From Desulfuromonadales bacterium (lineage in GTDB: Bacteria; Desulfobacterota; Desulfuromonadia; Desulfuromonadales; Geopsychrobacteraceae): a DNA stretch of 64,000 nucleotides. The stretch covers positions 1-64,000 of the forward strand of contig JAHYIY010000008.1 of assembly GCA_019429255.1 (NCBI GenBank), given 5' to 3'. Positions within the stretch are counted from its first letter, which is position 1, and each line of letters begins with the position of its first letter. The notes beneath the pieces are model-generated. The model was not told where the DNA came from. It searched no databases and saw only the letters and a program-made list of their open reading frames with translations. The position numbers and the translations under genes are program-made. Below, one piece after another: positions 1-8,301 of this stretch.

Positions 1-198
1 TGGGTGATGCATCTGCGCCATCCACGTTTGAACCGCGGTGCCGAGGTCGAGGTGCCCGGTATCAGTTATCTGCACATTGCTGCTGATGGCCGGGTTGATG
101 AGCACCGCGATTACTTCGACCTGGGCGCATTGCTGTACGAGCGGTTACCCCTGCTGGGCCCGCTGGTGCGGGCAGTCAAAAGGAGGTTTGCGGCATGA
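1..198 (+). CDS. NTF2-like/SnoaL-like family protein, 3' part
   Basis: The reading frame is open from the first base, so the gene starts before the window. The visible tail contains HRDYFDLGALLYERLPLLG, which resembles the C-terminal end of NTF2-like proteins found next to SDR and cyclopropane-synthase genes (the usual form is HRDYWD...LYE). Such proteins form a cone-shaped fold that can be enzymatic or a binding subunit; the substrate is unknown. Its stop codon overlaps the ATG of the next gene, so it is the first visible member of a tightly coupled plus-strand operon. Family assignment rests on a short fragment. Confidence 0.65.
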   Translation, partial: WVMHLRHPRLNRGAEVEVPGISYLHIAADGRVDEHRDYFDLGALLYERLPLLGPLVRAVKRRFAA

Positions 199-911
199 AC
201 ATCCTGATTAGCGGAGCAACCTCGGGTATCGGCAGGCAACTGGTTCTTGATTACCATGCCGCGGGGCATGAAGTGTGGGCTTTGGGGCGTTCACCGGCAG
301 CGCTGGCCGAGCTTGAGACGCTGGGGATTCATTCCGCTCAGGTTGACCTGGAAGACCGTGAGGCGACGCTGGAGTGGTTTGCCGGTCTTGAGACCCTTGA
401 TCTGGCGATCCTTTCAGCCGGCAACTGCGAATATATCGATCTGCCCGCCTTCGATAGTGCCTTGGTGGCGCGAGTGATGCGTGCCAACGTTGAATCGCTG
501 GCCCACTCCATCGAAGGCGCTTTGCCGGCACTGCGTCGAGGCAAAAATCCCCATCTGGTCGGCATCGGCTCTTCCGCCGCCTATCTGCCCTTGCCGCGTG
601 CCGAGGCTTACGGCGCCTCGAAGGCGGCGGTAGCTTACATGCTCGATACCCTGCGCATCGATCTGGCGGCAGAAGGGATCCGCGTCAGCCACGTTGCTCC
701 CGGTTTCGTCAAAACGCCCTTGACCGATCGCAACGATTTTCCCATGCCCTGTCTGGTCACGGTGGAGCAGGCCAGCACGGCGATCCGCAAAGGGATCGCC
801 GCCGGCAAAAAGGAGATTCATTTCCCCAAACGCTTTACCGGTACGATGAAACTCTTGTCACTGCTGCCACGTTCACTTTGGCTTGCTCTAGCCAGAAAGA
901 TGGTCAGATGA
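195..911 (+). CDS. SDR family NAD(P)-dependent oxidoreductase
   Basis: A short-chain dehydrogenase/reductase of 238 aa, full length for the classical family. The nucleotide-binding motif GATSGIG lies at residues 7-13, an SAG loop at about 75, the catalytic Ser at about 126 and the Tyr/Lys pair in YGASK at 139-143. It should oxidise or reduce a hydroxy/keto group using NAD(P)(H); the substrate cannot be read from sequence. The start at 195 overlaps the upstream stop, with AGGAGG just before it, and the stop overlaps the next gene's start. Its place beside a CFA synthase suggests action on a fatty-acyl or membrane-lipid substrate (inference). Confidence 0.87.
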   Translation: MNILISGATSGIGRQLVLDYHAAGHEVWALGRSPAALAELETLGIHSAQVDLEDREATLEWFAGLETLDLAILSAGNCEYIDLPAFDSALVARVMRANVESLAHSIEGALPALRRGKNPHLVGIGSSAAYLPLPRAEAYGASKAAVAYMLDTLRIDLAAEGIRVSHVAPGFVKTPLTDRNDFPMPCLVTVEQASTAIRKGIAAGKKEIHFPKRFTGTMKLLSLLPRSLWLALARKMVR

Positions 912-2149
912 TGAAACGTATTGCTGTCGTTGGCTCCGGTATCGCCGGCTTAACCACTGCCTATTATTTGAGCCGCAAACATCAGGTGACCCTGTTTGAA
1001 GCGGATAGTCGCCTGGGTGGTCATACCCATACCACCAGGGTTGACTGGCAGGGAGAACAGAGCGCCATCGACACCGGTTTTATTGTTTTCAATGATCGTA
1101 CCTATCCAGGCTTTATCCGTTTGATGACCGAATTGGGAGTGGATTATCAACCCACTGAGATGAGTTTTTCCGTGTGTAATCCGGCGATCGGCCTGGAATA
1201 CAACGGCAATAACCTCAGCAGTTTGTTTGCCCAGCGGCGTAATCTGGTCAACGTCAGTTTCTGGCGTATGCTGGCGGATATTGTCCGCTTCAACCGCCAG
1301 GTTCGGCTGGCCGCTGCCGGGGCTCCTGCGACGCTGACCCTGGGGGAATTTCTCGATCGCCAGAGCTACGGTGCCCTGTTTATCGATAATTACCTGCTAC
1401 CGATGATCTCGGCGATCTGGTCGACGGATTTAGAGCAGACGCGCGAATTGCCGCTGCTCTTTTTTGTCCGTTTTTTTGAAAATCACGGCCTGCTCAATCT
1501 GGTTGACCGTCCCCAGTGGTACACCATCAAGGGGGGATCGAGCAGCTATATTGAGCCGTTGACCGCTCCCTTTAAAGATGAGATTCATCGCGCCAGCAGG
1601 GTGACGTCGATCAAGCGGCAGCCCGATACCGTCAAGCTGGTGGCCGGCGATCAGGTGTATAGTTTCGATGAGGTGGTGCTGGCCTGTCATGCTGATCAGG
1701 CCCTGCGTCTTCTTGCTGAGCCCACCACGGCTGAACGTCAGATCCTCGGCGCTTTTCGTTTTTCTGCCAATGATGTGATTCTGCATACCGACCAGCGCTG
1801 GTTACCCCAAACCCCGCGCGCCCGGGCGAGCTGGAATTATCATCTGCAGCAGCCGGGACTGGGGGGCTCAACGGTCACCTACTACATGAATCGCTTGCAA
1901 CGTCTGGAGAAAAAACATGCCTACCTGGTCACCCTGAACGAGGAGGTTCCGGCGGCGGCGGTCATTGGCCGTTACCAGTATGACCATCCAATCTTTGATC
2001 TGGAATCCATCGCCGCCCAGCAGCAGTGGTCTACTATCTCCGGTATTGACCGGATCCACTATTGCGGGGCCTGGTGGCACAACGGTTTCCATGAAGATGG
2101 CGTGCAGAGCGCTCTGCGCGTCTGCTCTGCTCTGGGGGTGTCGCCATGA
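908..2149 (+). CDS. FAD-dependent amine-oxidase-like oxidoreductase
   Basis: The ORF track opens at 878, but the family N-terminus KRIAVVGSGIAGLTTAYYL begins after the ATG ATG at 908/911, which overlaps the SDR stop; 908 is chosen. The dinucleotide-binding GxGxxG is at residues 9-14 of this form, followed by the RLGGHTHT segment that contacts FAD in this superfamily, and the C-terminal CGAWWHNGFHEDGVQSA segment closes the FAD site. This group (amine oxidase/phytoene-desaturase-like) recurs beside DUF1365 and CFA-synthase genes. The likely role is redox modification of a lipid chain; that is inference from context. Confidence 0.88.
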   Translation: MMKRIAVVGSGIAGLTTAYYLSRKHQVTLFEADSRLGGHTHTTRVDWQGEQSAIDTGFIVFNDRTYPGFIRLMTELGVDYQPTEMSFSVCNPAIGLEYNGNNLSSLFAQRRNLVNVSFWRMLADIVRFNRQVRLAAAGAPATLTLGEFLDRQSYGALFIDNYLLPMISAIWSTDLEQTRELPLLFFVRFFENHGLLNLVDRPQWYTIKGGSSSYIEPLTAPFKDEIHRASRVTSIKRQPDTVKLVAGDQVYSFDEVVLACHADQALRLLAEPTTAERQILGAFRFSANDVILHTDQRWLPQTPRARASWNYHLQQPGLGGSTVTYYMNRLQRLEKKHAYLVTLNEEVPAAAVIGRYQYDHPIFDLESIAAQQQWSTISGIDRIHYCGAWWHNGFHEDGVQSALRVCSALGVSP

Positions 2150-2883
2150 GCTCAGCTCTTTACGTCGGGCGAGTGACGCACCAGCGCTTTATTCCGCGTC
2201 AGCACAGCTTTTCCTACCCTTTTTTCATGTGGTTTCTCGACCTCGAACAGGTTGATGAAGTGCCCGATCTCGGCCGCTGGTTTTCGGTCAAACACGTTGC
2301 CTTAAGTCGGTTTTTGCGCTCCGATTATCTGGGGCCGGCAGATGAGCCCTTGCACCTGTCGGTCAAACAGCGGCTGCTCGAATTGACCGGCGTGCCGGTG
2401 ACCGGCACTGTGTGCGCGCTGCTGAATCTGCGCACCCTGGGATTATATTTCAGCCCGGTCAATTTTTACTTCGGCTACGATCTTGTTGGCCATTGCACCC
2501 ACATGCTTGCCGAGGTATCGAACACCCCATGGAACCAGCGTCATCATTATGCCCATCTGCTGGATCCGGGACTGAATCAGCGCGAAAACCCCAAGGCTTT
2601 TCATGTGTCGCCCTTTAACCCGGTCCAGCAACACTATCGCTGGCAGATTGAACCACCGCAAGATAATGCAAGAATTGTCATCGATGTTGATGATGAGCGT
2701 GGTCATCTGTTCCGGGCGCTGATCAACCTGAAGCGCCAGCCCCTGACCTTGTCGTCGGTGCGCCGGCAGTTGTTCCGCAAACCGGTGATGACCCTGTCGA
2801 TCCTGGCGGGAATCTATTGGCAGGCGCTTAGATTGTATCTGAAAAAAGTTCCTTACGTTCCGTATCGAAAGGAGTTGTCATGA
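2146..2883 (+). CDS. DUF1365 domain-containing protein
   Basis: A 245-aa protein beginning SSALYVGRVTHQRFIPRQH, the typical start of DUF1365. The family has no established reaction but is almost always encoded between an FAD-dependent oxidoreductase and a cyclopropane-fatty-acid synthase, as here. ATGA overlaps at both ends (2146-2149 and 2880-2883) imply translational coupling. The C-terminal part holds a hydrophobic stretch near TLSILAGIYWQALRLY that could associate with the membrane. Function should be read together with the neighbours as part of one lipid-modifying pathway. Confidence 0.88.
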   Translation: MSSALYVGRVTHQRFIPRQHSFSYPFFMWFLDLEQVDEVPDLGRWFSVKHVALSRFLRSDYLGPADEPLHLSVKQRLLELTGVPVTGTVCALLNLRTLGLYFSPVNFYFGYDLVGHCTHMLAEVSNTPWNQRHHYAHLLDPGLNQRENPKAFHVSPFNPVQQHYRWQIEPPQDNARIVIDVDDERGHLFRALINLKRQPLTLSSVRRQLFRKPVMTLSILAGIYWQALRLYLKKVPYVPYRKELS

Positions 2884-4142
2884 TTTCTTCAACGGCAAGT
2901 TCGCGCATGATGATTGAAAAGGGAATGAGAGTCACCAGGGCACAAGCCTGGTCACGCACCATGTTGCATCGTTTATTGCAGCACCTGCACTACGGACAGA
3001 TCAGCTTGATTGAAGGCGATCAGCGGGTGACCTTCGGCCACGACGCCGATTTCCACGCGCAGATCCGGGTCAATAATCCGGTCTTTTATCCCACAGCGGT
3101 TTTCGGTGGCTCCATCGGCGCCGGGGAATCCTATGTCGCTGGTGACTGGGATGTGGACTGTTTGACCACCCTGGTGCGCATCGTCGCGCGCAACGGTAAA
3201 CTCCTCGATCGGCTGGAAGAACGCTGGGCCTGGCTGGCGCGCCCCTGGCAGCGGGCGAAGCATCTGCTGCGACCAAATAATCGCTCCGGCTCCAAAAAAA
3301 ATATCCTTGCCCACTATGACCTCGGCAACCGCATGTACGAAAGTTTTCTCGACCCGACCATGATGTATTCAGCGGCGATTTACCCCGACGCTGAGAGCAG
3401 CCTTGAAGAAGCCGCCGTTTATAAACTCGACCACATCTGCCGCCGCCTTGATCTGCGTCCTGGCGACCGTGTCGTTGAAATCGGCAGTGGCTGGGGAGGT
3501 TTTGCCATCCATGCTGCGACCCATTACGGCTGTCAGGTTACGACCACGACCATTTCCGATGCTCAGTATGAAGAAGCTGGCCGCAGGATCTCCGCGGCCG
3601 GTCTGCAAGATCGCATCACCCTGTTGAAACAGGATTACCGCGATCTGGAAGGTACCTACGACAAGCTCGTCAGTATAGAAATGATCGAAGCAGTGGGATT
3701 TCGCTATCTGCCGCAATTTTTTGCGCAATGTACACGTCTGCTCAAACCGGATGGCATGATGTTGGTGCAGGCGATTACCATTCAGGATCAACTCTACAAG
3801 CGTTATCTGGACAGTGTCGATTTTATCCAGGAGTACATTTTCCCTGGTGGTTGTCTACTGTCCAATCAGCACTTGCTGAAACTGGTGAGCGAAAAAACGG
3901 ACATGGTGGTGCGCGGTCTCGAAGATTTTGGTCTGGACTATGCCAGAACCTTAAAAGATTGGCATGATCGTTTTATTGCAAACTTCAAGAAAATTGAACA
4001 AATAGGGTATGATGAAAGGTTCAAGCGCTTATGGAAATACTATTTCTGTTATTGTGAGGGCGGATTTCGCGAAAGAAGCATCAGTGTTGTGCAATTGACG
4101 GCAACCCGCCCCGGTTACCTGCAGCCCATCTCCAGACCATGA
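2880..4142 (+). CDS. Cyclopropane-fatty-acyl-phospholipid synthase (CFA/UfaM-like SAM methyltransferase)
   Basis: A 420-aa SAM-dependent enzyme of the mycolic/cyclopropane acid synthase family. AHYDLGN at 144-150 and the SAM-binding EIGSGWGGFA at 200-209 are both present, with the characteristic CEGGFRERSISVVQL tail. Family members transfer a methyl or methylene group from SAM to double bonds of membrane phospholipid acyl chains. Close relatives in oxidoreductase clusters have been tied to furan-fatty-acid methylation in alphaproteobacteria, so methylation rather than ring closure is possible. The start overlaps the DUF1365 stop; a later Met could also serve. Confidence 0.9.
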   Translation: MISSTASSRMMIEKGMRVTRAQAWSRTMLHRLLQHLHYGQISLIEGDQRVTFGHDADFHAQIRVNNPVFYPTAVFGGSIGAGESYVAGDWDVDCLTTLVRIVARNGKLLDRLEERWAWLARPWQRAKHLLRPNNRSGSKKNILAHYDLGNRMYESFLDPTMMYSAAIYPDAESSLEEAAVYKLDHICRRLDLRPGDRVVEIGSGWGGFAIHAATHYGCQVTTTTISDAQYEEAGRRISAAGLQDRITLLKQDYRDLEGTYDKLVSIEMIEAVGFRYLPQFFAQCTRLLKPDGMMLVQAITIQDQLYKRYLDSVDFIQEYIFPGGCLLSNQHLLKLVSEKTDMVVRGLEDFGLDYARTLKDWHDRFIANFKKIEQIGYDERFKRLWKYYFCYCEGGFRERSISVVQLTATRPGYLQPISRP

Positions 4143-4657
4143 ATCCGCTGCTGAATATCGCCATTTATCAGCTGATCTGGTTCATTGCGGTGATGGGTGG
4201 GGAATCGCTGGCATGGCTGGCTTTTGTCCTGATTTTTGTGCATTTTCTGCTAACGCCGTTACCAAAAACCGACCTCGTGCTGGCTTTTTTGGTGTTGCTC
4301 ATTGGTATGGTGGTCGACGGGACCTTGCGCCAGTCGGGTTTTTTCATCTTTGCCGAAGATCGCTTTCCGATCCCCTTGTGGCTGGGATGTATCTGGATCG
4401 CCCTGGCGACATTGTTCAATCACAGTCTTCACTGGTTGAAAAAACGGCTGGTTCCGGCCGGACTGCTGGGCGCGATTGGCGGACCGCTTGCTTATCTCGC
4501 CGGTGTGCGGTTTGGCGTGGCTGAGTTCAGTTGGTCATTGCCCTGGTCGATTACTGTATTGGCGATCGTCTGGGGGGTGCTGGTGCCGGGTTTGGTTTGG
4601 CTGAGCGGGAAGATTGTGATTGCCGGAGATCGGCCGTTGTGGGTGTTGCTGAGATGA
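4139..4657 (+). CDS. DUF2878 family membrane protein
   Basis: A 172-aa, highly hydrophobic protein with about five predicted membrane segments, starting with NIAIYQLIWFIAVMGG, as in DUF2878 proteins. No enzymatic motif is visible. Its ATG overlaps the CFA synthase stop (ATGA), so it is the last visible member of the operon. DUF2878 genes regularly accompany CFA-synthase/DUF1365 clusters; a membrane-anchoring or transport role is inference only. Confidence 0.78.
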   Translation: MNPLLNIAIYQLIWFIAVMGGESLAWLAFVLIFVHFLLTPLPKTDLVLAFLVLLIGMVVDGTLRQSGFFIFAEDRFPIPLWLGCIWIALATLFNHSLHWLKKRLVPAGLLGAIGGPLAYLAGVRFGVAEFSWSLPWSITVLAIVWGVLVPGLVWLSGKIVIAGDRPLWVLLR

Positions 4658-4676
4658 GAAGTGGCTGCTGTGTGTT

Positions 4677-4725
4677 TGACCACCCCGTCAGGCTGCGCCT
4701 GTCACCCCTCCGGAGGAGGGGAATT
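4677..4725. repeat. DUF559-associated palindromic repeat, copy a
   Basis: ACCACCCCGTCAGGCTGCGC continues into a CCCCTCCGGAGGAGGGG palindrome. It is the inverted-orientation counterpart of copies b and d and lies just downstream of the lipid operon and beyond the 3' end of the DUF559 gene. Copies a and c share one orientation, b and d the other. Confidence 0.85.
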
Positions 4726-4820
4726 TGTCGCTTGCTGTTCCCTCGGGTTTGCGGTTTGTCGACTGTTTTGGCAGATGCTGCTGTTCTTCAATGAAAAACA
4801 AATTTATCGTCTGTCAGTTA

Positions 4821-5327
4821 TTAATTCCCCTCCTCCGGAGGGGTGGCGCGAAGCGACGGGGTGGTCCTCAAGGCCTCCATCACTGCATCTAAATTCTGTA
4901 AAACATCTTTCGCCCTGATATGCAATACACGCAATCCAAGTCCTTCCAAATAGGCATCACGTTCTTGATCGTATTCTGCTTTGTCTTCATGGCTACTGCC
5001 ATCGATTTCAATGACCAACGACGCGCCGGCACAGAAAAAATCCACGATATAGTTACCAATAATTTTTTGCCGGTCAAAATCAAGTCCAAGTAACTGTTTC
5101 TTTTTTAAATGTTGCCACAGTAATACTTCGTGTAGCATTCCTGCCTTGCGGAGTTCACGAGCTCGTTCGCGAAGTGCAGGATTGTAGGGAAGAGACTTGT
5201 ATGACTTGGTGTTGCGTTTGACCACCCCGTCAGGCTGCGCCTGCCACCCCTCCGGAGGAGGGGAACTGGTATCCTCGTTTTTAGAGGTCGTTTGCTTCTC
5301 CTGTTGCTTTCTACCAAGCCTGCTCAT
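4821..5327 (-). CDS. DUF559 (Vsr-like) endonuclease-domain protein
   Basis: The core after PYNPALRERARELRK matches DUF559, a PD-(D/E)XK-fold family related to very-short-patch-repair endonucleases. YIVDFFC followed by VIEIDGSSH supplies the expected Asp...Glu-x-Asp catalytic pattern. The ATG at 5327 is preferred over the tracked 5450 because GGAGGG sits just upstream and the extra N-terminus is translated repeat. Even the shorter form contains repeat-encoded residues: SPPPEGWQAQPDGVV near the N-terminus and TTPSLRATPPEEGN at the very C-terminus. Such repeat-flanked DUF559 genes recur in bacteria; the cellular role is not established. Confidence 0.8.
   Translation of the reverse strand: MSRLGRKQQEKQTTSKNEDTSSPPPEGWQAQPDGVVKRNTKSYKSLPYNPALRERARELRKAGMLHEVLLWQHLKKKQLLGLDFDRQKIIGNYIVDFFCAGASLVIEIDGSSHEDKAEYDQERDAYLEGLGLRVLHIRAKDVLQNLDAVMEALRTTPSLRATPPEEGN
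4822..4866. repeat. DUF559-associated palindromic repeat, copy b
   Basis: CCCCTCCTCCGGAGGGGTGG followed by CGCGAAGCGACGGGGTGGT. It supplies the last codons and stop of the DUF559 gene. Confidence 0.87.
5217..5266. repeat. DUF559-associated palindromic repeat, copy c
   Basis: Near-identical to copy a (gaccaccccgtcaggctgcg, then the CTCCGGAGGAGGGG palindrome). It lies inside the N-terminal coding part of the DUF559 gene and is read in frame. Confidence 0.87.
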
Positions 5328-5383
5328 GAGCCCTCCAGTAGTAAAATCTGTCCCCTGAAGATAAAAAAACGAAGAGGAAGTTA

Positions 5384-5428
5384 AATTCCCCTCCTTTGGA
5401 GGGGTGGCGCGAAGCGACGGGGTGGTTA
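5384..5428. repeat. DUF559-associated palindromic repeat, copy d
   Basis: Same orientation as copy b, with TTTGGAGGGG in place of CTCCGGAGGGG. It lies about 60 bp upstream of the preferred DUF559 start, so the gene has repeats on both sides. Confidence 0.87.
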
Positions 5429-5461
5429 GATCCTCCATCATTACACCCAATTTACATCAAA

Positions 5462-6175
5462 TCACAGTGCCATCCAGATCATGCGCAGCGCCAGCACCGT
5501 CAGCAGAAATTTAATCACCCAACGCAGAAAATCTCCGGGGGCGCGACGTCGTATTCTGGTGCCGAACCAGGAACCGGCAGTTACAGAGATAACCATCCCG
5601 GCAATGAGGGGGAGGTAGGAAGCAAAGGCGAAGCCGATCAGACCGAAGATGGCAATCTTCACCAGATGTACAGCTGTCATCAGGGCGGCCATGGTGGCGA
5701 CCGCCTGACTGCTGCTAAGTCCGTGGCGCAGCAGTACCGGCATATTTAATGGACCGGTGGCACCGACGAACAGGGTAATAAAGCCGTTGACCAGTCCCAG
5801 GGTGAAAAACTTGCCCGGTAGCTTGAGGGTTGCCGGCCCTTGCGGGAGCCAGGTCAGCAGCAGGATAAACAGCCCGAGGGGAATGGGAAGAACTGCGGCC
5901 GGAAACGACTGCAATACGGGGAAACCAGACACGCCACCTAACACTACACCAATTGCAAAGGGGATGACCGGGCCAATGACCAGGTCGCTGCGTCCAAACC
6001 AGGCACGGGTGAGATTGCTGCACAGTTGTACCATGCCATGAAGCGGAATCACCGCGATGGGTGGTAGCATGATCGCCATGACCGCCAGCAGCAGTAAGCC
6101 GCCACCAAGTCCGACCACTGCCGTCAGGGTCGAGGTGAAAAATGCGACGATTATCAGCAGCAATTCGCTGACCAT
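5462..6175 (-). CDS. TauE/SafE family sulfite exporter-type permease
   Basis: About eight hydrophobic segments and glycine-rich AVVGLGGGLLLLAVM near the N-terminus mark the TauE/SafE (DUF81) family, inner-membrane permeases for sulfite, sulfoacetate or other small organosulfur anions. The tracked ORF opens at 6259, but its first 28 residues come from a neighbouring REP-like repeat; ATG at 6175 (VSELLLIIVAFF) gives the usual start and 237 aa. It is monocistronic, between the DUF559 gene and a glycosyltransferase. The transported substrate cannot be assigned. Confidence 0.85.
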   Translation of the reverse strand: MVSELLLIIVAFFTSTLTAVVGLGGGLLLLAVMAIMLPPIAVIPLHGMVQLCSNLTRAWFGRSDLVIGPVIPFAIGVVLGGVSGFPVLQSFPAAVLPIPLGLFILLLTWLPQGPATLKLPGKFFTLGLVNGFITLFVGATGPLNMPVLLRHGLSSSQAVATMAALMTAVHLVKIAIFGLIGFAFASYLPLIAGMVISVTAGSWFGTRIRRRAPGDFLRWVIKFLLTVLALRMIWMAL

Positions 6176-6216
6176 AAAGATGTTTCCCGTTGTGTCTTTT
6201 GCGTAAACCCTTGAAA

Positions 6217-6303
6217 CGTCATTCCCGAAGCGATTTTGGTCGGGAATCCAGATTTTCACGAACTTACAGACTGGATTCCCGATAAAGGCATTCAGGAGTG
6301 ACC
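6217..6303. repeat. REP-like inverted repeat (CGTCATTCCCG type)
   Basis: CGTCATTCCCGAAGCGATTT is followed by GGTCGGGAATCCAG, and CTGGATTCCCGATAAAGG lies about 35 bp on, giving a large imperfect hairpin in the gap between two minus-strand genes. The same CGTCATTCCCG head recurs at 14481. A dispersed intergenic element; no coding content. Confidence 0.7.
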
Positions 6304-6325
6304 ATCTCTTTGCATAAACTTCGGT

Positions 6326-7471
6326 TTAAACGCGATTTTTACGCAACTCCGCCAAGGGGTAAAATGTGCCGCGCCAATAGATTCCGCCCTGCAGCAGGTT
6401 GAGTAGCATCGTCCGCAATGAGATGGCGCACAGCACTACCACGGCAAAGGGAAAGCCGAGCAGTTGCCGGTAGGTGGTGTTAAAGCGCCGCGCGCTGATC
6501 CCTATCAGCAGGCTCAAGGTCAGTACGCTCAACAGTGATAGTAGCCGGGTGGTGCCACTGGCTAAAAGCAGAGCCACATAGGGGTAGACGAACAGGGTCA
6601 AAGCCACTGCGATGCCGCCAAGGGTTGCCCCTATTCGGTAGTCGGATCCGGCAAAGAGGTTTTTCTCCAGGCCAACAACCATCTCCCTGAAACTGCCATA
6701 CCACTGCACGTTAATGAGTTCGTGACCATAGGCAAATTGCTGCCGAAAGCCGGCGTCTTTGATGATTTTACCCAGCTTCAGATCATCGTCGGGGCGCAGG
6801 CGGATGCGGCGGTGGCCATCAATCTGCCGGTAAGTGGAAGCACGAACCAGATTAAATGCGCCAACGCCGATGTGGCAACGGTTGCGCGGATCGGCGACTT
6901 TCCACGGGCGGGTATAGAGGCCGAAAAAAAATCCAAAACAGGCAGCAAGCAGCGTCAGCAGCATTCCAGGCATTTTCAACCCCGGGCTGACAGCAAGATG
7001 ATCGATTTGTTGTTGTTCCAGCAGGCTGACCGCCTTTTGCAAGGTCTCAGGGGCCATGATGATGTCAGCGTCGGTGAAAAGCAGCAGATTGCCGCCGGCA
7101 ATTCGGCTGCCCTGCCACAGGGCATGATTTTTTCCGAGCCAGCCGTCGGGCAAATCATCAATGGTAAGCGTCTTCAGTTGCGGGTGGTTTGTCGTCATCT
7201 GCGCCAGAATTTTGCCGGTGCCATCGCTGGAGCGATCATTGACGACAATTATCTCGAGTTCGGGGTAATCGATTTGCAGTAAAGACGTCAGAGCCGCTTC
7301 CATCTGTTCTTCTTCATTGCGGGCAGCAACAATGATTGACAGGGGAGGGAGTTGTGAGGGCGCAAGGGGAGTAACCTGGCGCAGGTTGATCAGATGACGG
7401 GCACGATAAATCAATTCTAGTGCAATCAACAGATGAATCGTGAGTATTGTCAGTGCCGGTAAGGTAAACAT
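6326..7471 (-). CDS. Family 2 glycosyltransferase, membrane-anchored
   Basis: A 381-aa protein with an N-terminal membrane segment, a GT-A domain (SIIVAARNEEEQ, then VVNDRSSDGT, TDAD as the metal-binding DXD, and RPDDDLKLG) and three or four C-terminal membrane helices. The layout resembles HpnB/CrtQ-like GT2 enzymes that glycosylate lipid acceptors at the inner membrane. No hopanoid or carotenoid genes accompany it in the window, so the acceptor is unknown. ATG at 7471 is preceded by CCGGAGATCC. Confidence 0.84.
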   Translation of the reverse strand: MFTLPALTILTIHLLIALELIYRARHLINLRQVTPLAPSQLPPLSIIVAARNEEEQMEAALTSLLQIDYPELEIIVVNDRSSDGTGKILAQMTTNHPQLKTLTIDDLPDGWLGKNHALWQGSRIAGGNLLLFTDADIIMAPETLQKAVSLLEQQQIDHLAVSPGLKMPGMLLTLLAACFGFFFGLYTRPWKVADPRNRCHIGVGAFNLVRASTYRQIDGHRRIRLRPDDDLKLGKIIKDAGFRQQFAYGHELINVQWYGSFREMVVGLEKNLFAGSDYRIGATLGGIAVALTLFVYPYVALLLASGTTRLLSLLSVLTLSLLIGISARRFNTTYRQLLGFPFAVVVLCAISLRTMLLNLLQGGIYWRGTFYPLAELRKNRV

Positions 7472-7551
7472 TGGATCTCCGGAGAAAACAAAACAGCTCT
7501 GTCTCAGAATGTAGGGCAGGGCTGCGGGCGTGTCAAAGTAAAGCGTGATTA

Positions 7552-7965
7552 CTAATCTTCGGCCATGTTATCCGTCCCCAGCGGGGTCAACTGCGCCTGG
7601 GATTTCTTCAGAAACTCAACCATGCCGGCATCCACCATGATCCGCAGGATCTCAGCAAACTCATCCAGCCGCTGGCGTAGAGTTTTCGGTGAGGGAACCT
7701 TGGTCGGTCCCAGGGAATGACGGAAGAATTCATCCTCCTCAAAAAAAGGATGGATGGCGGCAAAATCGCTCTTCCCCCGGCACAGCAGGCCCAGATAGCT
7801 GCGTAGCACATCCGCTGTGGCAATGCCTCGTTTGGGAGCGGCCTTGTCCGTTTGGTAAGCCAGTTTGGTAAAGCGATTCAGCGCAATACCAACCAACGCC
7901 GGACCGGATGTTGAGGTGTAGAACTCTTTGTCAGACTACTCAAGCTTGAACCGGGGAAATGTCAC
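7552..7965 (-). pseudogene. IS1380-family transposase remnant
   Basis: The tracked ORF (7552-7896) resembles the N-terminal part of IS1380-type transposases: DVLRSYLGLLCRGKSDFAAI and a KTLRQRLDE segment. Reading further upstream in frame gives GTG at 7965 after a good AAGGAG site, then TFPRFKLE, an in-frame TAG, and SDKEFYTSTSGPALVG. So the original start survives but is separated by a nonsense codon, and the catalytic C-terminal two-thirds are missing. No intact IS ends were found. A dead fragment. Confidence 0.72.
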
Positions 7966-8301
7966 AACAAAACTCCTTGGGTGAATTTCAATACGGCGCA
8001 ATAATAGCAGAAAAGCATAATAAAATCAGATGATTGAAAAAGATCAAAGGTGTTTTTTAAGTACAATCAGTCACGGATTCAGGTTACCGGTGATGATGAC
8101 CTCGCTCAGGTCGGCAAAGAATGGCTTATTGAAATGTTTACTGGGTTTCGGCATCAGATATAGCTCCCGTAATCTGCACGTTTCTTGTCGCCTTTGCCTT
8201 TGTTGACATATTTTCATCTGTTGAAAGGCGATGGGTTAAGGCTGGTTCCTGCAGTGGGATATGTTCCTTTTACCCATTACACAGCTGGGATTCTTGTCGA
8301 A
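7966..8301. other. Intergenic region without a convincing gene
   Basis: About 335 bp between the transposase remnant and higA. The only open frame of note is a 27-codon minus-strand fragment at 8071-8154 (PKPSKHFNKPFFADLSE...), which may be a leftover of a transposase or other lost gene; it has no clear ribosome binding site. I see no RNA gene or terminator here. Confidence 0.5.

Noticed and set aside
414-821. Minus-strand ORF of 135 aa opposite the SDR gene
   Set aside because: Shadow of the well-supported SDR coding frame; no ribosome binding site and low-complexity translation.
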